Shown here piece by piece: positions 13,301-23,986 of a DNA stretch of 64,000 nt; the stretch's first letter is position 1, and each line of letters starts with the position of its first letter. A program made the position numbers and the translations under genes. This DNA is from Mycogone perniciosa. Taxonomy: Eukaryota; Ascomycota; Sordariomycetes; Hypocreales; Hypocreaceae. The stretch spans positions 248,001-312,000 of the forward strand of contig JAOALB010000031.1 of NCBI GenBank assembly GCA_025331125.1, written 5' to 3'. A model generated the notes under the pieces. It did no database searches, was not told the origin of the DNA, and saw nothing but the letters and a program-made list of their open reading frames with translations.

Positions 13301-13581
13301 AAGGCAATAGCCCCAACCCCAACGGGAGGTCTCAAGACCAAAGTCCAGTCACCTTAATTCGCTTCCAACACCACTCTGGAGGCGTTAAGGTGCCAGCTAA
13401 CAAACTGTGGTCGCACCTGGAAAATGTCCATGGCGTTCGATTCGAGGAGGTGGAGATATCTGAGTGGATGGTCCGGGCGGAGAAAGCGGGAATTGATCGT
13501 TTGATCACGGCATATCTTGAAGGAGTTCAGAACAACGGTGCGACGATGATTTTCCCATTCATGGGAGAGGGAAGTGGATGA
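1335..13581 (+). CDS. Hybrid highly reducing PKS-NRPS, predicted tetramic acid synthase (4,061 aa, one intron)
   Basis: Two long frames join across a 61-bp GT-AG intron (5673-5733): exon 1 (1335-5672) gives 1,446 residues and exon 2 (5734-13581) gives 2,615. The ATG at 1335 sits in a strong context (CACCATGG) and starts MDQQHPQNTQQPNESIAIVG. An in-frame upstream Met at 1233 would add 34 residues unlike any KS leader. Domains by residue: KS about 14-440, AT 560-885, DH 950-1245, MT around 1440, a degenerate ER region, KR 2125-2300, ACP 2415-2490, Ser/Thr-rich acidic linker, C 2625-3080, A 3090-3500, T 3600-3670, terminal R 3725-3990. The length is normal for fungal PKS-NRPS. The family makes 3-acyl tetramic acids or related amides from a polyketide and one amino acid. 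Catalytic residues are intact except in the C and R motifs noted separately. The partner enoyl reductase is divergent at 1-496. The exact product cannot be read from sequence. Confidence 0.95.
1374..8863 (+). other. PKS half: KS-AT-DH-MT-(ER0)-KR-ACP
   Basis: The KS triad is visible as C187 (DTACSSS), H324 (ECHGTGT) and H365 (IGHLKGG). The AT carries GHSSGE with S657 and YHSHHM with H766. The DH has H988 in HEVLGEVLLP and D1166 in HPAMLDVAFQ, so dehydration should work. The methyltransferase has the SAM motif EIGAGTGG at 1438-1445. The stretch of roughly residues 1700-2100 lacks a convincing ER nucleotide-binding motif, as in relatives that need a trans-ER. The KR has GMAGGLG at 2129-2135, S2255 and Y2268. 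The ACP has S2449 in LGIDSL, the phosphopantetheine site. Together these describe an iterative, C-methylating, highly reducing synthase. Confidence 0.88.
5673..5733 (+). other. Intron inside the methyltransferase SAM motif
   Basis: The intron starts GTAAGT and ends GACAG, is 61 bp long and in phase 0. Removal joins ...IGAGTGGT to TWSVLNAID and continues into the MT sequence SYTYTDVSSGFF. Without splicing the first frame ends at 5789. A branch-point-like TACTGAC lies at 5711-5717. Confidence 0.88.
9268..12403 (+). other. NRPS half: C-A-T
   Basis: The condensation domain begins MSPAQSRIWFLSKH (residue 2627) and has HHIIMD at 2753-2758, followed by Val where the family usually has Gly, then GCFVNMVPVRL. 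The adenylation domain shows LFTSGSTGTPKG (3226-3237), FDMSL with D3272, NCYGPTE (3368-3374), YRTGDRG (3459), a GRIDGDTQIKLRG segment and NANGKLDRK. Aligning by eye to the GrsA positions gives a tentative ten-residue code D-M-I-E-C-G-C-A-A-K, which I cannot assign to an amino acid. The T domain has S3637 in GGNSLL. The role is to activate one amino acid and acylate it with the finished polyketide. Confidence 0.85.
12565..13363 (+). other. Terminal R domain, likely Dieckmann cyclase (R*/DKC)
   Basis: The SDR-type nucleotide motif TGATGFLGG is present (3728-3736). The catalytic YxxxK box is altered: GHMMSKWASE has His at 3872 where reductases have Tyr, while Lys 3876 is kept. In fungal PKS-NRPSs that release tetramic acids, such as the cyclopiazonic acid and tenellin synthases, the terminal domain has lost SDR catalytic residues and performs redox-independent Dieckmann cyclisation. 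I infer the same here; direct proof would need the product. Confidence 0.7.
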
Positions 13582-14262
13582 GCTGGGAATAGTTTCCTTG
13601 AGTTGTTGAGCCTTTCGTGGTAAAGGGACTTGATTGAGAGTTTCTGGGTCTGGTGCCTGATAGGGCACTTGCAAAACATTGGTCAGAACGGTTGTTTAAT
13701 CACGAGGTGTTCGCTCATATTTGCTCCACTCTGGATTAACAGATGATAAGAAAAATATTTATGATCTCCAACACTCCCCTGTTCTCTCATAGATACCAGC
13801 TAGTCGTTAATATCATCATGAGTTACCAACCCTCGAACATCCTGCTCCGTTGACTTGATTATTAATTAGGGGCCACGGCCCACGGCTCATATAATGCTTG
13901 TATGTTTTACATTACGTCTCAGTCCCTTGCCAACATACATCCTACTCCATTGTCCATACGTTGGGAAACCCTACAGAAGATGGTGGCAATAAACTGTAGA
14001 TTGCCAGCTTGGAATTCGATGGGTTAGAATCAATCAACCACTAACCTTAAACACTAATTTTCTAAGTAGAAGTCGGATAATGCCGTATCCTGTTGAAGTG
14101 CCACTATTGCGAAATCACATACATGCGCAGGTGGCTCAAGCGGCCATCTCTCGGTAAAGGGGTAGCGCTGGAACTCCTTCCGACGTAACCTTGTTGAATG
14201 GAGATCCTAATTTACATTTCGCCAACACCATACCCGAGCTTCCGTGTCGCATCTCTCGTTTA
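13582..14262. other. Intergenic region after the PKS-NRPS stop
   Basis: About 680 bp between the synthase stop (TGA 13579-13581) and the 3' end of the convergent broken gene. It is of normal to slightly AT-rich composition with no frame resembling a protein. It must hold the 3' ends of both convergent genes; an AATAAA-like site (CAATAAACTG) occurs near 13987. I see no other structure. Confidence 0.5.
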
Positions 14263-14851
14263 CTAGCAGTCCCAGTAACCAACAAAGGAGAAAAATCCAC
14301 AGCAGTTGTTGACATTAGTGCAGGCCCAGGTGTTATCTACCCCATAGTGCTGCAATCGGTGTCCACCGCAATAGCCGTTTGACCAAACATCCATGGTAGG
14401 ATAAGGGTTCCCCTGTTCTTGCTGCTGAACGACTCCGCTGAGAGCTTCAGTTGTAATAGTGATGCATCCCGTACCGCAACCGAAGTTTCTGACACCAGCA
14501 ATGCGTGTGTTTGTGTCACAACCGTAGGCACCGAAGGCAGCGATATAGCGGGTGCCCCTACGGTTTGTAGTGTTACTGCCGAAATCAAGAAGTTGGCCCT
14601 TCTCCAGTGTAATGTGCGGTATGCCGGTGGGGGCCTCATAGGTCAAATTGTTGGTGATGGCATGACTGCGGTAAGCCAAGTACTCAGGGCTGGCTCAATA
14701 CTCAGGACCATCGTATTTAACAACTTCAAGACCAGAGAAATAAAAATTGCCGTCAACTTCTGAGTCAAGACCATTGGTATCGACAGGCGTAGCAGCAACA
14801 TTGCCTGCCAATGGCAGCAGCAAGAAGCAGGCTGAGGTTAAGGAACTTCAT
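14263..14851 (-). pseudogene. Broken gene for a small cysteine-rich secreted protein
   Basis: A minus-strand ATG at 14851 begins a signal-peptide-like sequence, MKFLNLSLLLAAAIG, but that frame ends after 28 codons. A one-base shift near 14806-14812 leads into a second frame that continues as mature secreted protein, is cut by an in-frame TGA at 14697-14695, then stays open for about 138 codons to TAG at 14263-14265. The C-terminal part is Cys-, Gly- and aromatic-rich (for example FGCGTGC, NGYCGGH, NNCCGFF, GYWDC). I tested introns: no splice pair that I found removes both lesions in frame. I do not recognise the family and do not assign a function. The gene lies about 800 bp from the RIP-mutated block. 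The nonsense codon is not in an obvious CpA context, so leaking RIP is possible but unproven; assembly error could also explain the frameshift. Confidence 0.6.
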
Positions 14852-14951
14852 GTTGAGAACTCCGTAGATTCAATGATATTGGTTGATGGGAGGGGGAGAA
14901 GATGAGATTGATGCCAAGTGATGAATCTTCCATAGCAGTCAAAGAAATCCC

Positions 14952-14961
14952 TTTATATAGA
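14952..14961 (-). promoter_or_regulatory. TATA-like element upstream of the broken secreted-protein gene
   Basis: On the minus strand this reads CTATATAAAG, about 100 bp before the ATG at 14851. The position and sequence fit a fungal TATA box and support this ATG as the original start. Confidence 0.45.
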
Positions 14962-15650
14962 CTTGGTATCCTTGATTTCTCTTCGAAAAAAAATTCTTTA
15001 CCCATTTCGCTGGAATACTGTACCTTTCCAAGTTGGTCTAACATTATGTTAATAACCATGGAACTATAATCTTACAGTCAACTTCATCCGATAACTGGAG
15101 ACTGAGTCGGCGTATTCCTGATATCTGACTCTTGAAAGACGGGGTTGGAAAGAACAGCTGTGAGGTCATATGTCTGTTCTCTTGAAGAAATCCAAGCCAT
15201 TGCTGCCGATTGACTAGTAATTAGGCGAAGGTAGTTCCATTTCGTTCTTCAACTCCAGAGATAAATATGCTGGCAGAAACTCTCGCTCAGGAGAAATCCC
15301 AACACGCAGTCTAGAATCATACTAAGCGGATACAGCATACCGATGGCTAAGACCCTCTAGGACAACCTGTTGTACCCTTCCATATAATGTAACATTCTGG
15401 GGTAAGGTGGGCACACAAACCTGTACACCCCGTTTCTAGTACCAACTGGATACTTTGCCGGATTTTTACGTGCCTGACTTGCGTATCAAAACACCAACAT
15501 AAGCTTCGCGGTGGCCCTCTTCTTAGGTCAGGTACAGAGACTTATTGCTGAAAGGTTTAGTGATCATGACAAGATGTACAGTGCCACGCAAAAAGTTTCG
15601 GCCAATTTTCTATTATAGAGTTGCCTGACAAACCTTACTGAGGCTTTCTT
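14962..15650. other. Non-coding stretch between the broken gene and the AT-rich block
   Basis: Composition is ordinary until about 15,640 and then switches within a few dozen bases to very AT-rich sequence. No open frame here resembles a protein. The only structure I noticed is a Tc1/mariner-like end at 15577-15600, listed separately. Confidence 0.5.
15577..15600 (+). repeat. Possible Tc1/mariner-type terminal repeat next to a TA
   Basis: A TA dinucleotide is followed by CAGTGCCACGCAAAAAGTTT. The CAGTG start and the CAAAAAGT block resemble ends of Tc1/mariner elements, which insert at TA. I did not find the matching inverted end, which could be obscured by mutation. Weak evidence. Confidence 0.25.
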
Positions 15651-16374
15651 TACCCCAGCGTATTACTATAGGGAAAAAGATCAGGTTAAATATCTGCTGA
15701 CTAATAATACATATATACCCTCGTTTATAAGGTCCCACAATTATATATATATACTACTGTCCTATAGATTGATATATATAGCTAAATAGTCCCCTTCTTT
15801 TATTCCCTTACTTTTTAGCTTTAAATAGACAATTTTATAGCACCTTATTATTAGCTACTATATATTTGTTTATTTGTTTGTTTTAATATTTGTATCTATT
15901 AAGTAAGCTAGTTATATAAATCCTTTATAGGCAATAGGATATTAAAAGCTAGCGGCTTACGCTACTATTTACTAACTTTTAATTTATAAAGGAAAAGGGG
16001 TTAATGTAAGTAATATTAATCTATTTCTGCTAAAGGAGGGCTATAAAAGTCTGCCTCCTTTATTATTTTTGAAAAGGCTTTAGTTCCTGTAAGTTTAAGT
16101 AAATAAAAGAGGGGGGTCTCTTTTAAAGGTATATTTAAAAGGAAAGGCTTAATTATTTTATATTCCATAAAATAGCTTTATTAATTTAATTTACTATATT
16201 TATAAATAAACTTTTTATTATACTTAAAGCGTTTATATTATTTTTAAAAGTCTTTATATTTTAATTTTTCTATTAAAAGCCTATAATAGATAAAGTATAA
16301 AAGCTTAAATTTTAAAAGGGAAATTAAAGCTTTAAGTTTTTATTATTTATAATACTTTTATATTTTAAAATTAA
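15650..16374. other. AT-rich DNA outside the first LTR element
   Basis: This stretch lies between ordinary intergenic DNA and the left target-site duplication of the gypsy element. I recognise no terminal repeat or protein relic in it. It is probably an older degraded repeat. Confidence 0.4.
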
Positions 16375-16379
16375 AAAAT

Positions 16380-16766
16380 TGTAATGATCCAGGTTAGTTC
16401 TTAACAGTTAAACCAAGGTTTGCAGGGTTTATATTAACAGAAATGTCAAGGATAAATACTAAGCAGGGTAATATAGTTATAATTCTATAAAATAAGCGGT
16501 TCTAGTAAATAAATTTGTTAATAACTGTTTAAGTAACTACACTAATAATCATAACTTATCCAGTCTTATATATAAAGGAAATATATAATAAATATACTTA
16601 AATCGTTTAGATTATAGTAATCCTGTCGATTTAGGATTACGGTTTTATATAGTAATCCCTTTTATAGGATTATGCTTATAACTATAATCTATTAGTAATT
16701 GGTTAAAGCTTCTAATATTTTGCTATAATCCTGTAACCAGGTCTTTAATATAGTCAAGTTATAATA
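16380..16766 (-). repeat. Gypsy A 3' LTR
   Basis: This 387-bp copy matches 30813-31199 along its whole length. Shared landmarks include TCCAGGTT near the start and CCAGGTCTTTAATATAGTC near the end. It ends at ATAATA, consistent with a TG...CA repeat altered by transitions. The polypurine tract lies immediately inside it. Confidence 0.85.
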
Positions 16767-16857
16767 TAATATCCCCCTCCTATTAATCTTATCCTTAAAA
16801 CCTATTAGTTCCTTTATAAGTTTTTTTTTTCTTTTTTTACCTTTCTTATATTAATAC

Positions 16858-17131
16858 TGTCGCAGAGCGCGGTATAGCTATGTAAAGTATAAAGAGAAAT
16901 AGGAATAAAGCTTAATTCTAGTAATATATATACTGTAATAGCCTCGCTATATATATATGTAGCTAATATAAAGGAAAATATAGAATATATGCATTATAAG
17001 CGCCTATATAGTCTAATATATCGTTTACGCGATATATATATTAGCTGGTATCTGCTATATAAGCAGATAAAAGCTCTTTAGCGCTAATAAGCGCTAATAA
17101 GTAGTAGGTCTTTAGCCTACTTAACCTAATA
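16858..17131 (-). repeat. Copia copy 1, 3' LTR
   Basis: 274 bp, from TGTCGCAGAGCG to CCTAATA on the plus strand. It matches three other copies in this window at 23713, 34657 and 41611. It contains the tandem GCGCTAATAA pair near its right end. Confidence 0.88.
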
Positions 17132-17640
17132 TACCCTTTAGTTAATAAAGTTATTCCTAGTACTTTATTAACTGCTATCCTAGTTTATCTATAGTGTTAT
17201 AACTGTTTAGCCGCGCTTTTAAAGCCTTTTTTATTTAGTTAAAAGCTCTTTTATTATAAATATATATTAATATTTTATTATTAAAGGTAAAAGGGATATA
17301 AACGCTATAGCTATTATTAATCTATAATAATAGGAAGTTAAATAATAAATCTTTTTAAATAGGTAAATTAATTTTAAACAGTTAAAATAGGTATATTAAC
17401 TGTCTTTTAGCTTTATTTTTTACTCTTTTTCTTTAATTATTAATATTATTATTATTATTAATAATAGCAGTATTAGCAGTATTAATATAGCCTTAATAAA
17501 TATTATACTTTTCGCGTATTCCTTTTATAGTGCGCTTTTATTAGCTAATAATAAAATCGCAGAATAAGAATACCTTTTTAATTAAATATAGTCGCGGTCG
17601 CCCCTTAAAGGTGGCTTATTGTAGTATTGGTTATCTTTAG

Positions 17641-17973
17641 GTGGCCATTTCTACTGCTGCTTTTACGCCGGCTGCTGCTTTTACGCTAGCTCCTGCTCCG
17701 GCTAGTCCGGTTTCTGTTGCTGCGCCGGCTGGTCTAGTTACTCGGCCTCTCTTTCATTTAGAGTTAAGGCTTGCTAGGAATTGCGAGGAAGCCCTCGCTA
17801 AGCTGCGCGCCGCGGCGTCCTCGTCAGCTCCTCCTCCTCCTACTCCTGCAGCTCCTATTACTGCTCCTGCTCCTGCTTTTACTCCCGCCGCTGCCCCTGC
17901 TACTATACTGTTATCCCCTCTTTATAAAGGTTATTTAAAGTCAGCAATTACTGGCAAAAAAGATTTCTTTTAA
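17641..17973 (+). CDS. Ala/Pro-rich open frame antisense to the copia 3' region, function unknown
   Basis: A plus-strand frame of 110 residues, opening with GTG, sits 510 bp inside the copia element, opposite to its pol genes. It is rich in Ala, Pro, Ser and Thr (for example TPAAPITAPAPAFTP) and contains a less simple core, LELRLARNCEEALAKLR. Its DNA is far richer in G+C than its surroundings. In copia copy 2 (about 35,440-35,850) the same frame is readable with one stop and an Ala-rich expansion, and both end in a similar LLSPLYKGYLK-type tail. It could be an antisense ORF of the element, a captured fragment, or low-complexity sequence that happens to lack stops. Translation is not established. 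The reverse frame is also Ala/Gly-rich but breaks in the tail. Confidence 0.35.
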   Translation: MAISTAAFTPAAAFTLAPAPASPVSVAAPAGLVTRPLFHLELRLARNCEEALAKLRAAASSSAPPPPTPAAPITAPAPAFTPAAAPATILLSPLYKGYLKSAITGKKDFF

Positions 17974-20900
17974 TATATTACTGTCGCCTGCTTTTAGCAG
18001 TATACTATTTATTTCAGTAATAACTATTAATATACTCTTTAATATATTTCTTCTTTACTTTTACTATATTACTTTAATTAATTATATACTTTATAGTTAT
18101 TTAATATTTATATTAATTATATATTAGCTTTTTTAAGCTATAAATAAAGATATTAATTAAGTAAATATACTATTTTTTCTTTATATATTTATAAGTTAAT
18201 ATAATTAAATAATAATTTAATATAAAAAGGTATTATGCCTTTAATTTAATTTATTAAAGGAAAAGGATTTAGTTTATATTAAAGAGGCAGCTGCTTTAAA
18301 TAGCTATAATAATAATGCCTTTTATATATAGGTATATAAAGGGTAGAAAGCTTTAGGTAATTAATTATTACAGTAATAGTATATACCCTTTATAGTAAAT
18401 AGCCTTTAAGCTAAAATTAAATAGTTTCTTATACTTTTATATATTTTATTCTAGTAATTATATATCTATTAAGTTTAATAGTGCTTTAAAGCATTTAAAG
18501 TGCTATTAAAGAAAGGCTTTAATAAGCCTATTAATAGGTATAAAGTTAATAAAGAGATAAAAAATTAAAAATAATCTTTTTTGATATTGCTATTAAAGCT
18601 ATATATTTTATATATTAATATAATATAAATATTAATTTATATACTCTCTTTAATTATAAAATATATAGTTAATTAATATTTTAATTAATATTAAAATTAA
18701 ATTTTATCTTTTAAAAAAGGTAATATAAATTTATTATCTCTTTTACTATTAAAATAAAGGTAAATAACTTTATTTTAATTATAGATATATTAACTATATT
18801 TTAATATATAATATTTTATAAAATAAAGTTTAAAAAAGTATAATAAAATACCTTTAAAATAATTTTTAAGTATTTATATTATTAGCGAAAAAAGTATTAC
18901 TTAAAGTAATTAAAATTTATATTTCGCTTTACCCTTTATATTAAAAAGCTAAAAAGCGCTATATATATAAATAATAAATTAGTTAAACTACTTTAAAGTA
19001 TTTTTTATTAGGGTTAATTAAAAACTGCAATAAAGTTAAAGTATCATATACTATATTTAATTTTATTATAATAGCTATATAAAATATAAATTTTACTTTT
19101 TTTTAAAATATTTTAATCATTACTTTTATAGTTTATATTATAGTTTTCTTAAACTTTATAACTAATATTAAAACTATAAAAAACTATATTTTATTATTAA
19201 ATTTAAATTATTTTATAACCTTTTTAAAATAGATTTTATAAAAAAAGTATATTTTATACTTTTTATAGTTTTACGTAATTTTAATACTTAAAAACTATTA
19301 TATATCCCCTTTACTATAAGGCTTATACTTTACTTTAAAAGTATTTAATAGTTTAATATAAAAAGCTTTATTATTATAATAATATATAATTAAAATATTA
19401 TTTATATAAAATACAATAAAAATCTTTTAAATTTAATTATAAAAAAGGCAAAGCTTTTTAAAATTTAAAATTAACTTTTATTTCTTTAAAGTTAAAGATA
19501 ATTTATTAAATTATAGTTTTAATAAGTCTTTTAATTTATATAAAGCTTTAGTGAGCTTTAAATAAATATTTAATAGCTTAAAACCTTAAAAAAGCTTATA
19601 TATAATTAATTTTAAACTTTTATCTTTTAAAGTATTAAAAAAAGTTTTTTTTAATATTATACTGCTTTAACTTAAAGTTAAATTTTGCTACTATAGTAAT
19701 AAATATATAAAAAGAATATACTATTAATATAGCTATATATATACTTTTTATTATAAAGTATTCCTATAAACCCCTTTAAACTATAAAGTAAACTTTATAG
19801 TATTTTAAATTTTTATTTTAATTAAATTTATATATAAAAGCTTAATATATAAGTAATAGCTTTATCTTTACTTTTAAGTATAATACTTTTTATTAAATTC
19901 CTTTTATATATAAAGAATTAATTTTATTATATACAGTTTATTTAAACCTAGCTTTAAATAAATATTTTATAAACTTTTTTTAATCTTTTAATAATTTTAT
20001 TAAATCCTTTTAATTGATAGTTTATTTATTAAAAGTAATACTTTTTTAAAAGGAAGCTTTTTAGTTTATTATTATATTAAAAATAGTAAATATTATTATT
20101 ATACTCTTTAATTTACTATTTATTAGCTTTTATTAATTAGGCAGTAATTAATATAGCATTAAATTAAAAAGCTTTATAATTATTAAATATATATTAAGCT
20201 TATTATCTTTAAAAGTAACATTTAAAGTATATATTTTTAATTTTATATATTAAAAGATATTTATTAACCTTTTTTATAAATTATTTCCTCTAAAGTCTTA
20301 TACTTTTATAAATATTAATTACTGCTTTACTGTTTAAAGAATTATTAGCTAGCTTTTTTTTATAGATTTACTCTTTTAATATAAAGGTAAATATACTTTT
20401 TATATATAAGTTTACCTTTAACTATAATAGTTTATCTTTTTTTATTAAATAATATACTTTTAATATATAAAGCTATTCTTTTATTAGCTCTTTTTCTTTA
20501 AAGAAGGGTAAATTACTTTTAAAAGTATTATTTAAGGTTTTTATTAATATATTAGTTTTATTTATAAAGATTAACTATTTTAAAGTAGCTTTTAATATTT
20601 AAAGACTAAAAGGTCTTTTTAAGTATATTAATAGTTTACTTAAAGTATTTATTAAATTAATTTTAATACTTTATATAATTTTTACCTTTAAAGGTATACT
20701 TTCTTTTTTTATATTACTTATAAAGGTATCCTTTACTGCAGGAATATATATTAAAAAAAGTTTAAATTCCAGTTTATTTTCTTTAACTTTATTAAATAGC
20801 TCTTTTAATTTCACTATAAATAGCTTATTTATACTTTCTTTTTTATTATTAAAAAAATTAATTTTATTAAATTATATATTCTTTATAATAATTACTTTTA

Positions 20901-23712
20901 TTAAGTCAAGTAATTAAATGCAATATATTTTATGTATAGTATATTTAATAAAATATTTAATTAAGCCTTTAAGCTTTATTTTAAATTCTCTTTTATTTCA
21001 GCTAGCTTTATAGTTTTTATTAAATATAGAGGCGCAGCAGCTATATATGTAAAGTCTGCTTTAATTTAGCTATAAGTCTATAGATAGCTTTTTTATTAAA
21101 AAAGGCGCAAAATTGCAGAACTATTACTTTAATTTTTTAATAGGTAATATTATATTAAAGCTATATATAGGATTTATATTAATAATATATACTGCAGCTT
21201 TTATACTTTTAGGCTATAAATTAATTAAAAGGCTTATAGCTTTAAATATTTTTATTGATTTATTTATAATTTCTTAACCTGCGTGCTTTAAGGCGCTATT
21301 TGGTTTATATATATAAAAATGGGTAAACTTTAAAATAATTCTTTCTGCATTTGCCTAGATCTAGAATTGTATTAAGCCTTTAACTGTAATTATAGCTTTC
21401 TTATTATTGTATTTAAAAGAATATATTAAAATATTATATTGCATTTTTACTATACTTATAAAGTTAAAGAGAGTATTAAAGACAGTATTTTATTTTTTAT
21501 TTAATAAAAGGCGCGTATATAACTATAAAGCGTATTCTTTTTTAAGTATTAAAAGTTAATTATCTTTATTATAACTATAAAAATAGTTTTAAAGATTTTA
21601 ATATACTTTAAAAAATAATTTTAATATTTATCTTTTAAATGTTTTATAGAAGATAACCTATTTTATATATATAAAAGTATAAGCTTTGCACCTTATTTTT
21701 ATATAGTTCCTTTAATATATATATTCTTTATATTCTTTACTAGTACTTTAAGCGCTTTTAGGCCTAGATATTTTAATTATAGATGCTAGAGCTGCTTTAA
21801 GTAATTATATAGTATTAGTAAGTTATATATTAATCTTCCCTTTTTTTTTAATATTATATAAATATAATCATTTGCATTAAAAAAAAGGAATAAAGCAGTT
21901 ATACTGTTTAGGATAGTATATTCAAGGATAAAGGTAATATAAAGCAATATGGGTTTATATTAAAGAAATAGAAAATTATACCTATACTTTACTTTCTTTA
22001 TAATAGTATTTAAATTTGCTATATTAATATAAAGCGTATTATTATACCCTATAAGCTATATTCCTGCTTTGTAAAGCTTTAATAAAAATATAATATTAAT
22101 ATAAAATCCTTTAACTATAGCTATATTTATAAGCTTTACTAAACGCGCTGCCTTTTAGTATAAATTATAGAGAGTATCCTTTAATAGGCAGTATCCTTTT
22201 TTAGCTATAAAATACCTAGCTCCTTTTACTTTAATATAATTATTTTCTATACTTAAAATAAAAAAGCTAGGAATAAAGTAATTCCTGCTATTTATTAAAT
22301 AAATAGCATTATAGGTATTAAAAAAAGTATTTTAAAAAAGGCAGTAAAGTATATCCTATATATTAATATATATTAATATATTTATTATATATACTGCAAG
22401 GCTTATAGTTTCTTTATTAATTAAATTTAAAGAGATTAAAGCAGCTATAGTAGTTAAAGCTATACCTTTTTAAATTAAAGCTATAAAACTAATACCTTTT
22501 TTATTAAGTTTATTATAAAGTATATATTATTTATTTTCTTAAAGGTAAATATAAATTTCTATAGCTTATTGCAGGTTAAAGATATATTTCCCTTTTTTAT
22601 TAAGTTTTCCTTTAAATGCAGTAAATAGTATATTATAGTCCTTTAACGGCTAATCATACTTTTTTTATCTATATAGGCATTATTTCCTAGTAAAAGCTTT
22701 TAAATATATAGTGCTATTTACTATAGCTTTATTTAAATAGTTATTTAGTATTATATAAAGTCTATAAATATAATTCTTTATATTTTATATACTATTTAAA
22801 AGAAGTTAACTAAACTGATTAAAGGAGAAGATTTTAATAGTTTTACTGCTTTTAATTTAATTATTTATATAGTATAGGTAATATAAAGTAAAGTTTAAAG
22901 TATAGTATACTTTAATAACTTTTAAAAAAGCCTTTTAAGCAGCTGTTTATATAACTTTAAAAAGCTTATACTTTACTGCATTTATATAAATATACACCTA
23001 GTTTATATACTATACTTTTAACTTTAAGCTTTTATACTCTATATTATATAGGATATATTTATATAAAGTCTATACTTTTTTATATATTATATCTTTATAA
23101 AAGGTTAATTATTCTTTAAGCTTTTTTATAATTTAATAAATAGTAAATTTAATATTTAAGTTTTTATTATTTTTATTAACTATTTTAATAATAGTAGAGG
23201 CTAAAGCTATAGTTTAAGTTACAGATTTAAAATTTATAAAGATTAAAGTATAAATACTAGTATTAATTATCTTTTATATCTATTTAAAGATTACTGCTTT
23301 AACTTTCCTTTTTTTAATATATAAAGCAATAATATATTAATATTTATAAAGTAGACTATTATAATATATAAAAATATTTATTAAAGTAGCTTTTTTTTTA
23401 AATACTTTTAAAGTAGTTTCTTTTACTTTAAAGTAAATAGCTTTAAAATAGGGAAATAATTATTATTTTAATTAAAGAGATTAAAATTAACTTTATTTTA
23501 AATCTTTATAGTAATTATATAGTTATTTAAAATAGTAATCTATTTAATCCACTAAACTATTAAATCTAGCTTTATAAAGGTAATATTTTTTATATTATCT
23601 ATTATAAAGAATAGCTTTAAAAGCTTAAAGGCAAAAGGAAAAAGTAAAGGTAAAGATATAATATTAAAGGAAGTTTCTGGTAACTTTAATAGTTACTATT
23701 TAGGCTTATAAC

Positions 23713-23986
23713 TATTATAGAGCGCGGTATAGCTATATAAAGTATAAAGAGAAATAGGAATAAAGCTTAATGCTAGTAATAAATATACTATAATAGCCTT
23801 ACTATATATATATATAGCTAATATAAAGGAAAACCTAGAATATATATATTGTAAGCGCCTATATAGTCTAATATATCGCTTACGCAATATATATATTAGC
23901 TAGTATCTGCTATATAAGTAGATAAAAGCTCTTTAATGCTAATAAGCGCTAATAAATGGTAGGTCCTTAGACTACCTAACCTAATA
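23713..23986 (-). repeat. Copia copy 1, 5' LTR
   Basis: 274 bp. Its left edge is TATTATAGAGCG where the 3' copy has TGTCGCAGAGCG. Differences from the 3' LTR are mostly C/T and G/A. A short frame that can be read through it is not a gene. Confidence 0.88.

Larger units (their letters stand above)
16858..23986 (-). mobile_element. Ty1/copia LTR retrotransposon, copy 1, inserted in gypsy A
   Basis: Two 274-bp LTRs (16858-17131, 23713-23986) are flanked by identical AATAC duplications (16853-16857, 23987-23991), so this is one intact insertion event. Minus-strand relics appear in copia order. A gag region lies around 22-23.5 kb. The end of integrase is near 20.87-20.99 kb (KGLIKYFIKYTIHKIYCI). 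Reverse transcriptase is near 19.4-19.75 kb, including KLTKALYKLKD, where the family has a KALYGL-type box. Just inside the 5' LTR, the minus strand at 23712-23701 begins GTTATAAGCC, matching the anticodon region of initiator tRNA-Met, the half-tRNA primer used by Drosophila copia. TAAAGGGTA forms the polypurine tract beside the 3' LTR. It is dead by stops. The second copy lies at 34657-41884. Confidence 0.88.

Noticed and set aside
14419..14763. Plus-strand frame of 114 codons opposite the broken secreted-protein gene
   Set aside because: The minus strand has a signal peptide, cysteine pattern and TATA box; the plus frame is its mirror and shows no signal or domain.
14690..14815. An intron removing the frameshift and stop in the secreted-protein gene
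   Set aside because: Candidate GT-AG pairs are very short or create a stop at the junction, and the sequence between reads as plausible mature protein; no good 5' splice site was seen.
23696..23887. Minus-strand 63-residue Tyr/Ile-rich frame
   Set aside because: It lies across a copia LTR; composition reflects AT-rich DNA, not a protein.
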